From Aptenodytes patagonicus (Eukaryota; Chordata; Aves; Sphenisciformes; Spheniscidae), in NCBI RefSeq assembly GCF_965638725.1, contig NC_134982.1:41406799-41470798 (forward strand): DNA of 64,000 bases, in the 5' to 3' direction. Numbering within the stretch: the first letter of the stretch is position 1; every line of letters starts with the position of its first letter. The notes beneath the pieces were generated by a model. The model did no database searches, was not told the origin of the DNA, and saw only the letters and a program-made list of their open reading frames with translations. Positions 10,854 through 23,600 of this stretch are shown here, in pieces. A program made the translations under genes and the position numbers.

Positions 10854-12064
10854 GTAGGTGGGGGGCGGCGGGCTGGGCTGGGTTCCCCGGGGCCCTCACG
10901 GCGGCGGCGGGGGGTGCCCGGGCCTCCCCGCGGGCGGCCCCGCCGCCCTCCGCCTCTCCCGGCGGCCTTCTCCCGCCGGGCCCCCGGCGCGGGGGGAGGC
11001 CGCGGGGCAGTGCCGGCGGCGAGACAATAAGGTTTCCTTGGCCGCCGGCGGCGGGGCCGTGGTGGCCGGCAGCGGCGTGGGGCCTGGCGGCGGCCGGGTC
11101 GGCCGTGACTCAGGGGTTTGCGAGGAGCGGCCCGGCCCCGCCGCCCCGGCTGGGTACCCCCGCCCGCCGTCGCTGCTCCTCAGCCCGGCAGCCTCCGGGT
11201 CTTTTGTGTTCCGGTGTCCTCGGCGGAGGAGGGCGGGGGGGGCGTAATTAAGACGTACCGCGCTGCGGGCGCTTGGCAGTGGCTCCCCTTTTGTCTGACT
11301 CGCCCAGCCGGGCTTCACCGTCCTCGGGAAGCGCGCGGTGCCGGTCCGCCTTCTCCGTGTCGACCCCTCCGCCCCGCTATTCCCGAGCGCGGCCGTGCAG
11401 GGGCGAGGGCCCCGAGCAGCCTCGGTGAAGCCCCCTTTTGTTTTGTTTCTGTGTTTCTCGTTTAATTGCGGTCCCTCTTCGGGAGGAGGATGTTGAAGTA
11501 AATCAGCATTTAGGTCAGCAAGCCCGTCGCTCACGGAGTTCCCGGGTTTTACGGTTGATGTCAGCGCACGTTGGGGTCTTTATTTCCGTCGTTACGCTAA
11601 AATGTGGGCTCGCCCGGTGGGAGCGGCGGGGCCTGCGGGAGGGAGCCGGGCTGTGCCCGCCGCTTCGGGGATGGCCCGGCCGTCGCCTCGGGGGCGGAAG
11701 GGCGGCTTAGGTGCGAGGCCTGGGTCGCTGGCGGGATTTACGCTCCCCCCGAGTTCCGCTGATAACGGCGGGGGTGAGCGGCGTGAGTTGCTGTCGGAGT
11801 TGACACCCCGAGTAAAGGGGCTCCTTTTTGTGTCGGGAGGTCCCAGGGCTAAGCAGGAGCATCTCTGAGCAGCGAAGACCTCCTCCTGTTGGTGGTAGAA
11901 CGAGACCTTTTATTATCATCTTCATTTTTTCTCCCCCCAAAGGGGAATAGTTGGGTTTAACCACCCACCCCCAAGGCTGTGGGGTGCATTTGTGGAAGGG
12001 TGGCCGCCCGCTAGGCCCCCGATCGCAGCCGGCCGTCCCCCGTGCGTGCCGCCAGCTGGCGGCG

Positions 12065-12072
12065 AAAATGGC
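12065..12072 (+). promoter_or_regulatory. YY1-like site AAAATGGC
   Basis: The core AAAATGGC matches the common YY1 site and lies in the CpG island about 170 bp before the TATA box. One short motif by itself is weak evidence. Confidence 0.3.
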
Positions 12073-12242
12073 TGTTGGAGATGACGGGCTGGTGATGCTG
12101 CATTTTCGTGACTGAATTTCAGCACCCGCGCTCCCCCCTGGAAGGACAGGCTAATCGGATTTCGCCGCCTCCTCCCGCCGCGGGCGTGCGGCGGGCCGCC
12201 GGGGCTCGGTGGGTCGCGCAGGAGCCGGCAGCCTGCGGGAGA

Positions 12243-12250
12243 TATAAATA
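12243..12250 (+). promoter_or_regulatory. ZFAND5: TATA box of a second ZFAND5 promoter
   Basis: TATAAATA followed by GGAGCGGG stands out in the otherwise GC-rich island. It would place transcription starts near 12273-12280. A splice donor (GTGAGT at 12498) lies about 220 bp downstream, which makes a short alternative first exon plausible. An inducible TATA promoter beside a CpG promoter would fit a stress- and atrophy-responsive gene such as ZFAND5, but this is inference. Confidence 0.55.
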
Positions 12251-12274
12251 GGAGCGGGTTTCAGAGGGCCGGTG

Positions 12275-12497
12275 GAGGCGGCGGGGCGCCCCGGCCCGCG
12301 CGGCCGTCACGTCGCGGCCGTCTGACGGGCGGAAGCGCAGGCGCTCGCCCATGTGACCCGCCGCGGCGGGCGGGCCGGCCTGCCCGGCTGCGGGGGCTGC
12401 CCCTCCGGGGAGGGAAGCGGGGCCGAGCTGGCAAGGAAGGGTTTAGCTGCCCGCCGGTACGCCGCGGGGGAAGGCTGCAGTAGCAGGGTCGGCCGCG
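12275..12497 (+). other. ZFAND5: candidate alternative 5' exon 1b
   Basis: The segment runs from about 25 bp downstream of the TATA box to the donor GCG|GTGAGT at 12497/12498. If spliced to 14518 it would be wholly untranslated. It includes ATGTGA at 12351-12356, an AUG directly followed by a stop. The start is estimated from TATA spacing, so it may be off by tens of bases. Confidence 0.4.
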
Positions 12498-13024
12498 GTG
12501 AGTGCACGGCAGCCGGTTTCCTGCTGGCGGTAGGCGCTTGTAGAAGAAACGCGGATGACAGCCGGGGCACCTTCCCGGGCCTGGCAAAGCACGACTTCTT
12601 AAGCGTTGGGTAACAACGATTTGACCTTTCTGTTAGGGGCATGCGTTTCAAGTAGTGGAAGAACGTGCTGACAAAGGAGCTGCGGAGACTGGTTGGTGGG
12701 AGGTTACTACCAGCATTAGCACCTAAGGCTAGATTTAGTAAGTGGTGAAACGTGTTTGCAGCATGCTAATTTGGAAGTGGAGCAAGTCAGTTGAGGTTGG
12801 TGGTGGCAGTGTGTTTGACAGCACTTTGAGCTTACCTGCTGAATAAAAGGGCAGAAGTACGGTCTTTATTTGTATTACACAGACATAGGCCTACAGTATG
12901 GATGACAAGATTTTTTTAGATTTCTTTAAGTGGGTCCTGGTTTATTCTGACTCCCTTGACTGGTATGTATGGCTGTAAAACTGTATCAGAGTAAGTGTGA
13001 AGCTGTTTTGTAGCCCCGAAGGGA

Positions 13025-13085
13025 AACTATTTATACCTGGAAGGTATTAGAAAGGCATAAATGATACAACTATTTATACCTGGAA
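13025..13085. repeat. 18-bp direct repeat, 43-bp period
   Basis: AACTATTTATACCTGGAA occurs at 13025-13042 and again, without change, at 13068-13085 in the first intron. The second unit is incomplete, which suggests a partial tandem duplication. Confidence 0.85.
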
Positions 13086-14415
13086 AATGAGGTCCTGTGG
13101 CCGCCAGCAGGCAAGCAAATGAATTTTGCTTGTTTACTTTCTCCTGCTCTTGGTTTACTTTGATCCCAGAAATTTATTCTAACTAGACAAAGGCAGCTGT
13201 CAGTTGCAGTTGTCATACTAGTGGAACATAAGTTTACTACTTGCAGTCTGGGATTTCTTAATTGAAAGAAGTATTTCTCTATACACTGTAATGAATTTGC
13301 TTTTGGTGGGTTTGACTTCTCGCAAGCATCAGCACTGAAATATCTCTTACTGTGACTGTTCCTGAATAGGAAGACAGCAATCTAGAGATTACACTAAAAT
13401 GTCTCCAGGTGCTATGTACAGAACTTCTACTACATTTAAATTTTGGGAGGACAAGTGCAGTGTTCTTACGTGTCCTCAATTTGTGGCAGATTGCTTGATT
13501 ACTGTGTTCCAGTTTTATTGCCCTTGGGAGTCAAGGATTTGGTTGCTGTTCACTTTTTCTACTAACCTCGCTTTGCAGAGGTTAACCAGCAGTGAAGGTG
13601 AAGTATTTTTATTCCGAACTTCTGCAGTTCGTGGCAGAGAGTTAGCGTTGTCTGCCTTTGGGAGGCTCAGAAGTCTTGCTATAACTTAAGACAAAGGATT
13701 TAACTGGCCTTTCTCTTTTTAAATGTGTAGGCTGTGTAATAGAACATATTCAACAGTGTAAAGTTGTTCATTTTATTTCTCTTGGAAGAGCAAGATCCAG
13801 TCTAAACTTATTTCGGAAATGCTCTTTAGATTCTCAGTTGAAGGGCCCGTTGTACACGTGTTGTTGCCAGGTAATACTTAATATGGGGTTTCATGCACAA
13901 TTTAAGCTCTGTTCAATGGCCTTGTTTTGGAAACTCCTTCTAAAGATAGGAATACAGACTTTAAATGGCTGCTGCCAATACTTCAGGGATTTTTATTGTT
14001 CTGTTTGACAAATGTATTGTGAGAGTAGGAACTGCTAATAGTGGAATTAGCATCAAAATGATGCAAGATCAACATTACTGAAAAAGTGGGGCTCTTCTGC
14101 TGGAGTCGGGGAAAAAATAAGCTATGTTATTTGCCAGAACTGTTCAGTAGATACAAACTTGGTCTTACTGATTCTGCATATCCCTGTTAGTGCTCAGAGA
14201 TTGGTAATAAAGGACTTTTTTGGCTGTCAAATTGAATTTGGTCATGATCTGCACATGCAGCTCAGTGCCCAACAAGTGCGTTATTTCTCAGTATTAGTGT
14301 GATGACACTTTTTCTTCTCTTAAAGGTTCATAATGATGTTACTTTGCAATACAATTGCAGCATTGAATGGTATATTAACATCCATATAACCCTCTTTAAG
14401 AATGCTGATATCACT

Positions 14416-14426
14416 GGGGGGGGGGG
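14416..14426. repeat. G11 run in intron 1
   Basis: An uninterrupted run of 11 G about 90 bases before the acceptor of the first coding exon. It may affect splicing through G-rich binding factors and is prone to sequencing error. Confidence 0.85.
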
Positions 14427-14517
14427 CAGGGTGAGCAGACATACTTTATTTCTATAACCCTGTAATTGATTTTGGTGACATGCCAGCTCCTAATGCAGTT
14501 CTTGGTTTTATTTACAG

Positions 14518-14675
14518 CATCGAGATGACTCAGGAGACAAACCAGACCCCAGGGCCCATGCTGTGTAGTACAGGATGTGGATTTTATGGAAATCCTAGGA
14601 CAAATGGGATGTGTTCTGTTTGCTACAAAGAGCATCTTCAGCGACAGCAAAATAGTGGTAGAATCAGCCCAATGG
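14518..14675 (+). CDS. ZFAND5: ZFAND5 coding exon 1 (A20 zinc finger)
   Basis: The acceptor TTTACAG ends at 14517; seven untranslated bases precede ATG at 14525. The exon encodes residues 1-50 with the complete A20 finger and ends with one base of codon 51 (donor GTAAGG at 14676). Keeping the whole ubiquitin-binding finger in one exon is typical of this gene family. G at -3 gives an acceptable initiation context. Confidence 0.96.
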
Positions 14676-17600
14676 GTAAGGGTGTGTGTTTTTCTTTTTT
14701 ACTTCTTTTAAAAGAAAACATATAGAAGATGATGAGGAATCCCAGAACATTTTTCAGGAGAACTTCTGAAAGCTGAGTACTAAAACAATGAATATCAAAG
14801 AGAATACTAGTTTAAATCACAGTAAAGATAAAAATACACTTCTGAGTAATGTGTTCTGGTCAACTTGGCATTCAGCCATAACTTGCTTTCCCACTTGCCT
14901 CCTCTGTTAGCATATTCTTATACAATCTCTGTATTTTGGTTGTTAACGGTATAGGCTGTCTTTAAGTAAGAAGTAATATGCAGCAGCAGTGAAGATTGTA
15001 TGCAAACAGTTCATAGCTGTGTTATGAGACTGTTTGACTAACATATATTCTACAATTTGTTCATAACTAACTTGTCAAATTCTTGTTATATAGGAACAGC
15101 CAGTGGTTCAAACAGTCCTACCTCAGACTCTGCATCTGTACAGAGAGCAGACACTAGCTTAAACAACTGTGAAGGTGCTGCTGGCAGCACATCTGAAAAA
15201 TCAAGGTAAGATGAAGGTATTACTTTGAGGTTTGAATGAGCTGTGAGTGTGCAGCAAGTTGAAGGCCTGCAGCCATCCTGCCCTATTGCAGTGAGTTTCT
15301 GCAGAGGGAAAAGGGATGTTCTACCTGGCAGTGCTTTATGAATCTGTGTAAATGAGAACTGATTAAAATATTTGGTTTTGGACTGCTATTTAAAAGGATG
15401 TTCGATTTATCTGGAGAAATATTTCCTACAGGTTTGCCTGTTTTCTTCTAGGGAAACTAAAGTAAAAGATGTGTTTTGAAGATAGTAGAAGCAGAGGTCT
15501 ACTGTATCAGTAGTAATTGAACAGGTAGTTTATTAATGGGTCCGGACAGTTTACGCTTTCATTATGAATGCAAAACTAATGTAAATTATGGGTTTCACTG
15601 TACTTAACAGAAATGTGCCTGTTGCCGCTTTGCCTGTAACGCAGCAAATGACAGAAATGAGCATTTCAAGAGAGGAAAAAGTAACACCGAAAACAGAGAC
15701 TGAGCCAGGTATGTTTGCAGAGTAACACTGGGTACAGCTGGTGGCTTAACGGAAGCTGACAGTTTGTTTACTTTCTAAGTAGGCATCTCCTGTTGTGGTG
15801 ATGGTCTTGAACTCTTACGATGATTGTTAAGGATGCTTTTTGAGTACTCTCTCGTCAGAATCAAGAAAAAGGACTAGTGCCACAATAGAGTTTCAAGATG
15901 CATGTTCAATGTTAGTAAAAAAAAATTGACACCTGTGGGGGTGGTTTTGGCTCCCAAACCTTCGTTTTTAAAAGTAAGGCACTCTAAAATTGCATTTGGG
16001 CAAGGTGTTCAGTTTTGAAGTCAAGATGTTGAGATTTTAGTGTATTATCTAGCAGTACAATTCCTGCTGACTCATGGCAGTCAAAATGGCTTGTTGTATT
16101 TGGAGAATGGAGCTTGTAAGAGAAGTGAGGCTGTGGGGGAAGGGAATACGTGATCTAAAAATACTAACAAAAGCTCTTTAGGGTTCTTGAACTACTTGAG
16201 TAATCAGTAGGTATAACCAAAGCACTGTTCTGCAGATGTAGGATACTTGCAGCCTTAATTGCTGGGTGTGGATTGACAATTTAAAAGTTTTATTCTTGTG
16301 CTGGGAGGTTGTAGCTGTAGTAGTTAAACTTTAAAGTGTAAACTATTTCTTGGAGGGAGGCAGGGAGGGGCAGTTTTCTTCCCTACAATTAGTGGGTGAT
16401 TGAATTCATATCAATTTGTTCAAATGGATATCTTGACACACCTGTTCCGTACTTCTATGTATCCACACTTTTTTATTTAATTTAACAGTTCTGAAACAGT
16501 CTTAAAACACTAAAAGCTGATGTTTAGTAGGAAATCTGTTCACTCAAGCTGAAGATAAAATTCATTTTTTCAGTTTTGAAGTCAGTGAGATGAAAATTGC
16601 AGAAGATGCTACTCAGCACTGTACAAAAGTTACTTTTATCTAGATATATCTTTACCAGCAAAGACTGCTCTAACACCTGATATTTAATTGCTCAGTGTTT
16701 GTACAAAGGACTTTACCATTTGCAATAAGTCATGCTAAGTCAAGATTCTGTGGCATGTACAGTTATACATAATGAAAAACCCAATATATTGTATAGACTG
16801 AGAGGAGATTTTTGCAAGCATTAACTTCCTATAACTGATGTCATCTGAAGAGGCTTTCTGTATGTAACTGAGAAATAATTGAGACTTTGCTACAATATTT
16901 ATAAACCCATCTTGCCTTGTTATGAATTCCTACCTGAAATGCAGCAAGCAGGAAAGAGGAATACATAAAATGGTAGCAGTGGTGAAGTAATAGGTGACTT
17001 TATTCTTATTAGAACTGCCCATAGGAATTTGTCATTTTGCCAGGTGTAAAGGACAATCTCCAGTTATTGTTGACATACTACTTGTTTTTCAGGTGCTGTG
17101 GGTCAACTGTATGATAGGTAGTGTCACACAGCATTCTATTGATTAGAATAGGGGAAAAAATCAAAAAGCAGCTCAAGATACTTTTGTCGTGTTGTAAATA
17201 ATCTCGCAGGTTGAAACCAGTAAAAGCTGTCACAAGCTTGTGTAGATATCACTGGAAAAACTACCAGAGAACTTAAATGTGTCTGGAAGAAACTTGTGGA
17301 ACAAAACTGCCTTCCTGAGTACATACCTGTAAATTTGTGAGACAGCCTCAGCTGCTGTAATGCCCGAGTTCCCTTTTAAGTGTTACGGTTTGGCACAGAT
17401 TGTAAACAGCATAGGATAGTCCTCGTATACTATTCTTACGGTTTGTTGGACATCTCAAACACACAAAGTGTTGGCTGTATTCAGTGGTACATTCATCTGT
17501 CTTGCAGGCAAGAGAAGCTGGCCTAGACTGTTTATAAAAATCTCTGTTGTGTCTGGACTAGTTGCATTTTTCTTCTTTTTTTCCAGCATCATCCAATATG

Positions 17601-20600
17601 TGTTGGTCTCTCCTCTCAAGGAGGAACTGAAACAGTGGTAAATAATTCACATTGCCTCATAACAGCAAAGCTAATACTTTCTATGAGGTGTAATTCTCTA
17701 AGATAATGCCACAGTCATGCAGTTGCTAATGAAAAGAGTCTAGTTGTAAGCGCTGTCTGACGTTAGCAACGGAATTTCGTAAGCATCTATCAGATAGTAA
17801 CAAATCATGAACAGTGTAGCCTTTGGCAAAGTAGCTTGTTCTCCTTTTAATGACTTCAACAGTATGAAGTCACGTTGTCTTCTGCCAGATTTTCATTAGC
17901 AAATGAAACTTTGGATATTTCCCTTACAAGCCAGAAAGTTAAAAATAGAATTACATCTGGTCAACTGACTTTGTTTTTAGCAGTCTGTGGCATAAAATTA
18001 TGCTTGTTTGCTGTTGGAATTGAAGCAACTCACTTGAGGAGGTAAAGTTGAGAAAAATGAAACAATGAAGCTTAACAGGCTTACTTTTCTTGATTTTTTT
18101 TTTGTTTGATTGGTTTTTTTCCTTCGCACAGGTTGAGGTTGCAACCTGGATTCTCATTCAGAAAAAATCCAGTGCTAAGACAATTAATTGTATCTTAGTG
18201 TTTGAAGGAAGAAAGGCATGATGGATGTAACTGACCTAGGTGGTTGTAATTCACATGTCTAATGTGCTATGTCTTCTTGTAACTTGTAATTTCTTAGTTC
18301 AACTTTCTTGTTTGTTGCAATTTGATAATTGAACGGTGGCATGTGTTCAGTGCGGTTGTGTCTGAACTGCTCATAAGTCAGAGAAATCTAAAGGCCTTTT
18401 ATGTCCAAACTCAAATTCATAAGTGGGCACCATTTACAAAATACTACTTAAGGGATTTTGATAAGCTTTTACACTTCTTATTAAGGATTGAATTCTAATA
18501 CAGTCTTGACTGAAGACAGACCATACCCAAAGCATTCTAGAAATATGATTCATAGTTGCTTTTTTTGCTGTGCTGAGTTGCAAGAATTAAATGCAAAACC
18601 TAGCGAACTCCTTTACTTTCCTTGTGTTACACTATCAGAGCAATACATCTACCAAGTTGGTGGAGCCCTTCCTTAAGAAACATGGGGGCAGGGGGGCTTA
18701 GCAGGTATTCAAATGGAAATAAAAGATCAATACAAGAAAGAGAATTGAGTTACATAGTAACCACTAAAAATAAACTATTGAAAACAAGTATGTTTAAACA
18801 ATCATATTGTTGCAAGTTACAGCATATTTTTAGCATTTTCTTGCACTTTCGTAGGTCATTACCTTTCTGAATGATGAGCCTCCAGTCAGGTCTGTTAGTG
18901 TTTCCAGACATAATTAGTATCAGCATGTGTATCAGAGGCTTGGGATTTTTTTCGGGGGGGGGGAGGGGGGGCGTTAAACCAATCAACAGCTCTGTTTTAG
19001 GGAGTAGTATGATTAGCTATCATTTTGTGAAGCCACACCTGCAGAGTAGCACTGCTTATAAAGAAAGAGAACCAGAAATTGAACTGATTATGGTCTTGTG
19101 TAAATTACATGTTTAAAAAATACCCAAATACTGCTAACTTACTATATAATTCCATCCATGTTGTAGCATACCCTTTCTGTTCCTGAATTAATCGGCCTCA
19201 GAAGACAGTAGGCAATGGTTGTTGGCTCACTTCTCTTAGCTTTCTGCCAATCCAATATCATAGAATCATAGAATAGTTTGGGTTGGAAGGGACCTTTAAA
19301 GGTCATCTCGTCCAACACCCCTGCCGTGGGCAGGGACATCTTCAACTAGACCAGGTTGCTCAGAGCCCCGTCCAACCTGACCTGGAATGTTTCCAGGGAT
19401 GGGGCATCCACCACTTCTCTCGGCAACCTGTGCCAGTGCTTCGCCACCCTCAGCGTAAAAAATTTCTTTCTTATATCTAGTCTAAATCTTACCCCCCTTT
19501 AGTTTAAAGCCATTCCCCCTTGTCCTGTTGCAACAGGCCCTGCTACAAAGTTTGCCGCCATCTTTTTTATAAGCCCCCTTTAAGTAGTGATAGGCTACAA
19601 TAAGGTCTTCCCGAAACCTCTTCTCTAGGCTGAACAACCCCACCTCTCTCAGCCTTTCTTCATAGGAGAGGTGTTCCATCCCCCTGATCATTTTTGTGGC
19701 CCTCTTCTGGACCCGCTCCAACAGGTCCGTGTCTTTCTTATGCTGAGGGCTCCAGAGCTGGACGCAGTGCTCCAGGTGGAGTCTCACCAGAGCAGAGTAG
19801 AGGGGCAGAATCACCTCCCTCGACCTGCTGGCCACGCTTCTTTGGATGCAGCCCAGGACACAATTGGCATTCTGGGCTGCGAGCGCACATTGCCGGTTCG
19901 TGTCCAGCTTTTCATCCACCAGTACCCCCAGGTCCTTCTCGGCAGGGCTTCTCTCAATCCCTTCAGCCCCCAGCCTGTATTGATACTGGGGGGTTGCCCT
20001 GACCCAGGTGCAGCACCTTGCACTTGGCCTTGTTAAACCTCATGAGGTTCACATGGGCCCACTTCTCGAGCTCGTCCAGGTTTCTCTGGCTGGCATCCTG
20101 TCCCTCTGGTGTGTTGACCACACCACCCAGCTTGGTGTCATCTGCAAACTTGCTGAGGGTGCACTTGATCCCACTGTCTGTCATTGATGAAGATATTAAA
20201 CAGTACTGGTCCCAATACGGACCCCTGCAGGACGCCACTTGTCACCAGTCTCCATCTGGACATTGAGCTGTTGACCACTACCCTCTGGATGTGACCATCT
20301 AACCAATTCCTTACCCACCGGACAGTCCACCTATCAAATCCATATGTCTCCAGTTGAGAGAGAAGGATGTTGTGGGAGACCATGTCAAAGGCCTTACAGA
20401 GGTCCAGATAGATGACATCTGTAGCCCTTCCCGTCTCCGCTGATGTAGTCACTCCATCATAGAAGGCCACTAGGTTGGTCAGGCAGGACTTGCCCTTGCT
20501 GGCTGTCTTGAATCACCTCCTTCTCCTCCGTGTGCCTTAGCATAGCTTCCAGGAGAATCTGTTCCATGATCTTCCCAGGCACAGAGGTGAGACTGACTGG

Positions 20601-23600
20601 CCTGTAGTTCCCCGGGTCTTCCTTTTTTCCCTTTTTAAAAATGGAGGTTATGTTTCCCCTTTTCCAGTCAGTGGGAACTTCACCAGACTGCCACAGCTTC
20701 TCAAATACGATGGATAGTGGCTTAGCAACTTCATCTGCCAGTTCCTTCAGGACCCATGGATGGATCTCATCGGGTCCCATGGGCTTGTGCACCTTCAGGT
20801 GCCTTAGATGGTCTCAAACCTGATCTTCTCCCACAATGGGTGGCTCTTCATTCTCCCAGTCCCTGCCTTTGCCTTCTGCTGCTTGGGCGGTGAGGCTCGA
20901 GCACTTGCTGGTGAAGACCAAGGCAAAAAAGCCATTGAGTACCTCCGCCTTCTCCATGTCCTGGATAAGCAGGTGTCCCGTTTCATTCTGGAGAAGGTCC
21001 ACATTTTCCTTTGTCTTCTTTTTAGCCCCGACGTACCTCTAGAATCTTTTCTTGTTGCCCTTGATGTCCCTGGCCAGATTTAATTCTATCAGGGCTGTAG
21101 CTTTCCTAACCTGATCCCTGGCTGCTCGGACAACTTCTCTGTATTCCTCCCAGGCTACCTGTCCTTGCTTCCACCCTCTGTAGGCTTCCTTTTTGTGTTT
21201 GAGTTTGTCCAGGAGCTCCTTGTTCATCCCTGCAGGCCTCCTGGCGTTTTTGCCTGACTTCCTCTTTGTTGGGATGCATCGCTCCTGAGCTTGAAGGAGG
21301 TGACCCTTGAATCTTAACCAGCTTTCTTGGGCCCCTCTTCCCTCCAGGGCTTTGTCCCATGGCACTCTACCAAGCAGATCCCTGAAGAGGCCAAAGTCTG
21401 CTCTCCTGAAGTCCAGGGTAGGGAGCTTGCTGTGCACCCTCCTTGGTTGCCCTAAGGATCTTGAGCTCCACCATTTCGTGGTCGCTGCAGCCCAGGCTGC
21501 CCTTGAGCTTCACATTCCCCACCAGCCCCTCCTTGTTGGTGAGAACAAGGTCCAGCATAGCACCTCTCCTCGTTGGCTCCTCTGCCACTTGGAGGAGGAA
21601 GTTATCATCGACGCATTCCAGGAACCTCCCGAATTGCTTATGCCCTGCCGTGTTGTCCCTCCAGCAGATGTCAGGGTGGTTGAAGTCCCCCATGAGGACC
21701 AGGGCTTGTGAGTGTGAGGCTGCTCCTATCTGTCTATAGAGGGCCTCATCCGCTCTGTCTTCCTGGTCAGGTGGCCTGTAGCAGACCCCCACCATAATGT
21801 CACCTGTCCCTGCCTTCCCTTTAATCCTGACCCACAAGCTCTCGGTTGGCTCCCCAGGCAGAGCTCCATGCACTCCAGCTGGTCATTGACATGGAGGGTG
21901 ACATCCCCTCCTCATCTCCCCTGCCTGCCCTGCCTAAAGAGCCTGTATCCCTCCATCCCAACACTCCAGTCATAGGAGCCATCCCACCATGTCTCTGTGA
22001 TGCCAATAAGGTCGTAGCCTTATTGGCTATGATAGATATGATTAGATTATGAGTAGATAATATGATTAGAGTTATTTTACAGCTGTCCTGGATTCAGGTT
22101 GAGACCTTGTTATGGGTTACCCTTACTTATGTTGTAGCTTACACATCACAGATAGAATGAGTGTGTTTTTCAGTGTGTTGCAGGTAATATTGTAAGTAAT
22201 GTGCCGAGTAGACAGCTAGTTTGTTATATGGTAGGCTCAAGATGTTAACTACGTGATATTCCTTAGGTCTTGTTGTAATAAGTGCCTTGTTAATTCTGAT
22301 TTGTTTTCACACATGGCTATAGTATTTTAATCACGTTATCATCTGTAGACAGTTCCTTTGTGGCTGTTGGTAAAATTGTCTGATATAACAACTGTCTTGT
22401 GTTGAAAATAATTAGCTCGTCTTCATGTTTCCCATGTCTGCTGTAGCTTCAGTAGATCCCTGTGATTGAAACAATTCTGAAATAGAACCTCATAGTCTCT
22501 TCTAAGCCCTGAAGCTGTCCACCTTGGAAAGTAAGACTGGGGACCCAACTGTTGGTCCTGTGCTTGTTGGTTATAGGATGCTATTATTATTTTAACAGTG
22601 GTATACCACAGACATCAAGTCTTCATAGTGACCAAATTAAACCATATTTCTGTGTGATACTGAAACTGGGGTATCTTTACATTGTATTAGTGTAACAGTA
22701 AAGGTATTCAATACACCTGTTAAGAGTTGGGCATTTGGAAGATGAGTTGCATGCTGCAGAGCACCTCCATTCCCTTTCTTTGGCATGAAATGAAACATGA
22801 CGGAAGTGTGTTCTGCAGCCTTTCATCATGGGCACCTGGGTTGGCATAGTAATTGTGGTTCCTGAAGAATAAACTGTTTATGCTCAGGAAGCTTGATAAA
22901 GCATAAGTAGTACTGTCCATCTTTTCAGACTAAAATTTTGTATATAAGTCTGTTGTGTTAATATGCAATATTAACATATATAGAGATTAACATTAACAAT
23001 TAACAATATTAACATATATAGAGATTGCACAAACTCTAGTGCAGCTTTCTTCTCTGGTACTGCAGAAGTGCAGTCTAATGTCTTTCTGATGATTTTTTGC
23101 TTTACCTTTTCTCTCATGTTTTAATTTTTCCAGTTCTTCCATGGTGGGAGTTGGGGGTTAGCTTCATCAAGTCAGAATGCTTAAATCATCTTTTTTTTAT
23201 GCTTTCAAGACTTTGCTCCACTGGTATGCTTACCACTTACTAGTACCGTGAAAGTCATGCAGTTCAAGCTGTTGGGATCTTATTCTGGTTAATTTTTGTT
23301 CAGTCAGAGAAGCTTCTAAAAACTTACTGGTGTTAACTTTGGTAGCTCTTTCTGGTCACTTTTGATATGGACAGGGTTAAAAAGTAATATTGCTTTATTT
23401 TCATCAGGTTTTGTTCAGCTGAAACACTGGATTCATTCCTTTCCGGTGTGAAATCTCAGTGGGAAAATACCTACAGTAGGCATGCTCTTTTGCAGGAGCC
23501 ATACTGGTTTATATAAGGAAAACTGCTGTCAGTTTTGAAAATGCTGTTCTTAAAGTGGTTTTTAATTTTGAGTGGCAGTCCCACATAGTCACTGTGGCTT

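Larger units (their letters stand above)
10080..12590. promoter_or_regulatory. CpG island, ZFAND5 promoter region
   Basis: Base composition changes sharply near 10080 to very GC-rich DNA dense in CpG, then returns to AT-rich DNA after about 12590. The island covers a GC-box/CRE promoter with exon 1a and, about 1.9 kb further on, a TATA-box promoter with candidate exon 1b. Many long open frames occur here in all frames, but only because stop codons are rare in GC-rich DNA. The position upstream of the ZFAND5 start codon and the size are typical of a housekeeping-type vertebrate promoter. Confidence 0.9.

Noticed and set aside
10029-11534. Many long open frames on both strands in the CpG island (up to 300 codons)
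   Set aside because: Very high GC content makes stops rare in every frame; the products are low-complexity Pro/Arg/Ala/Gly and overlap each other. Only the frame continuous with ZFAND5 after splicing was kept, as a finding.
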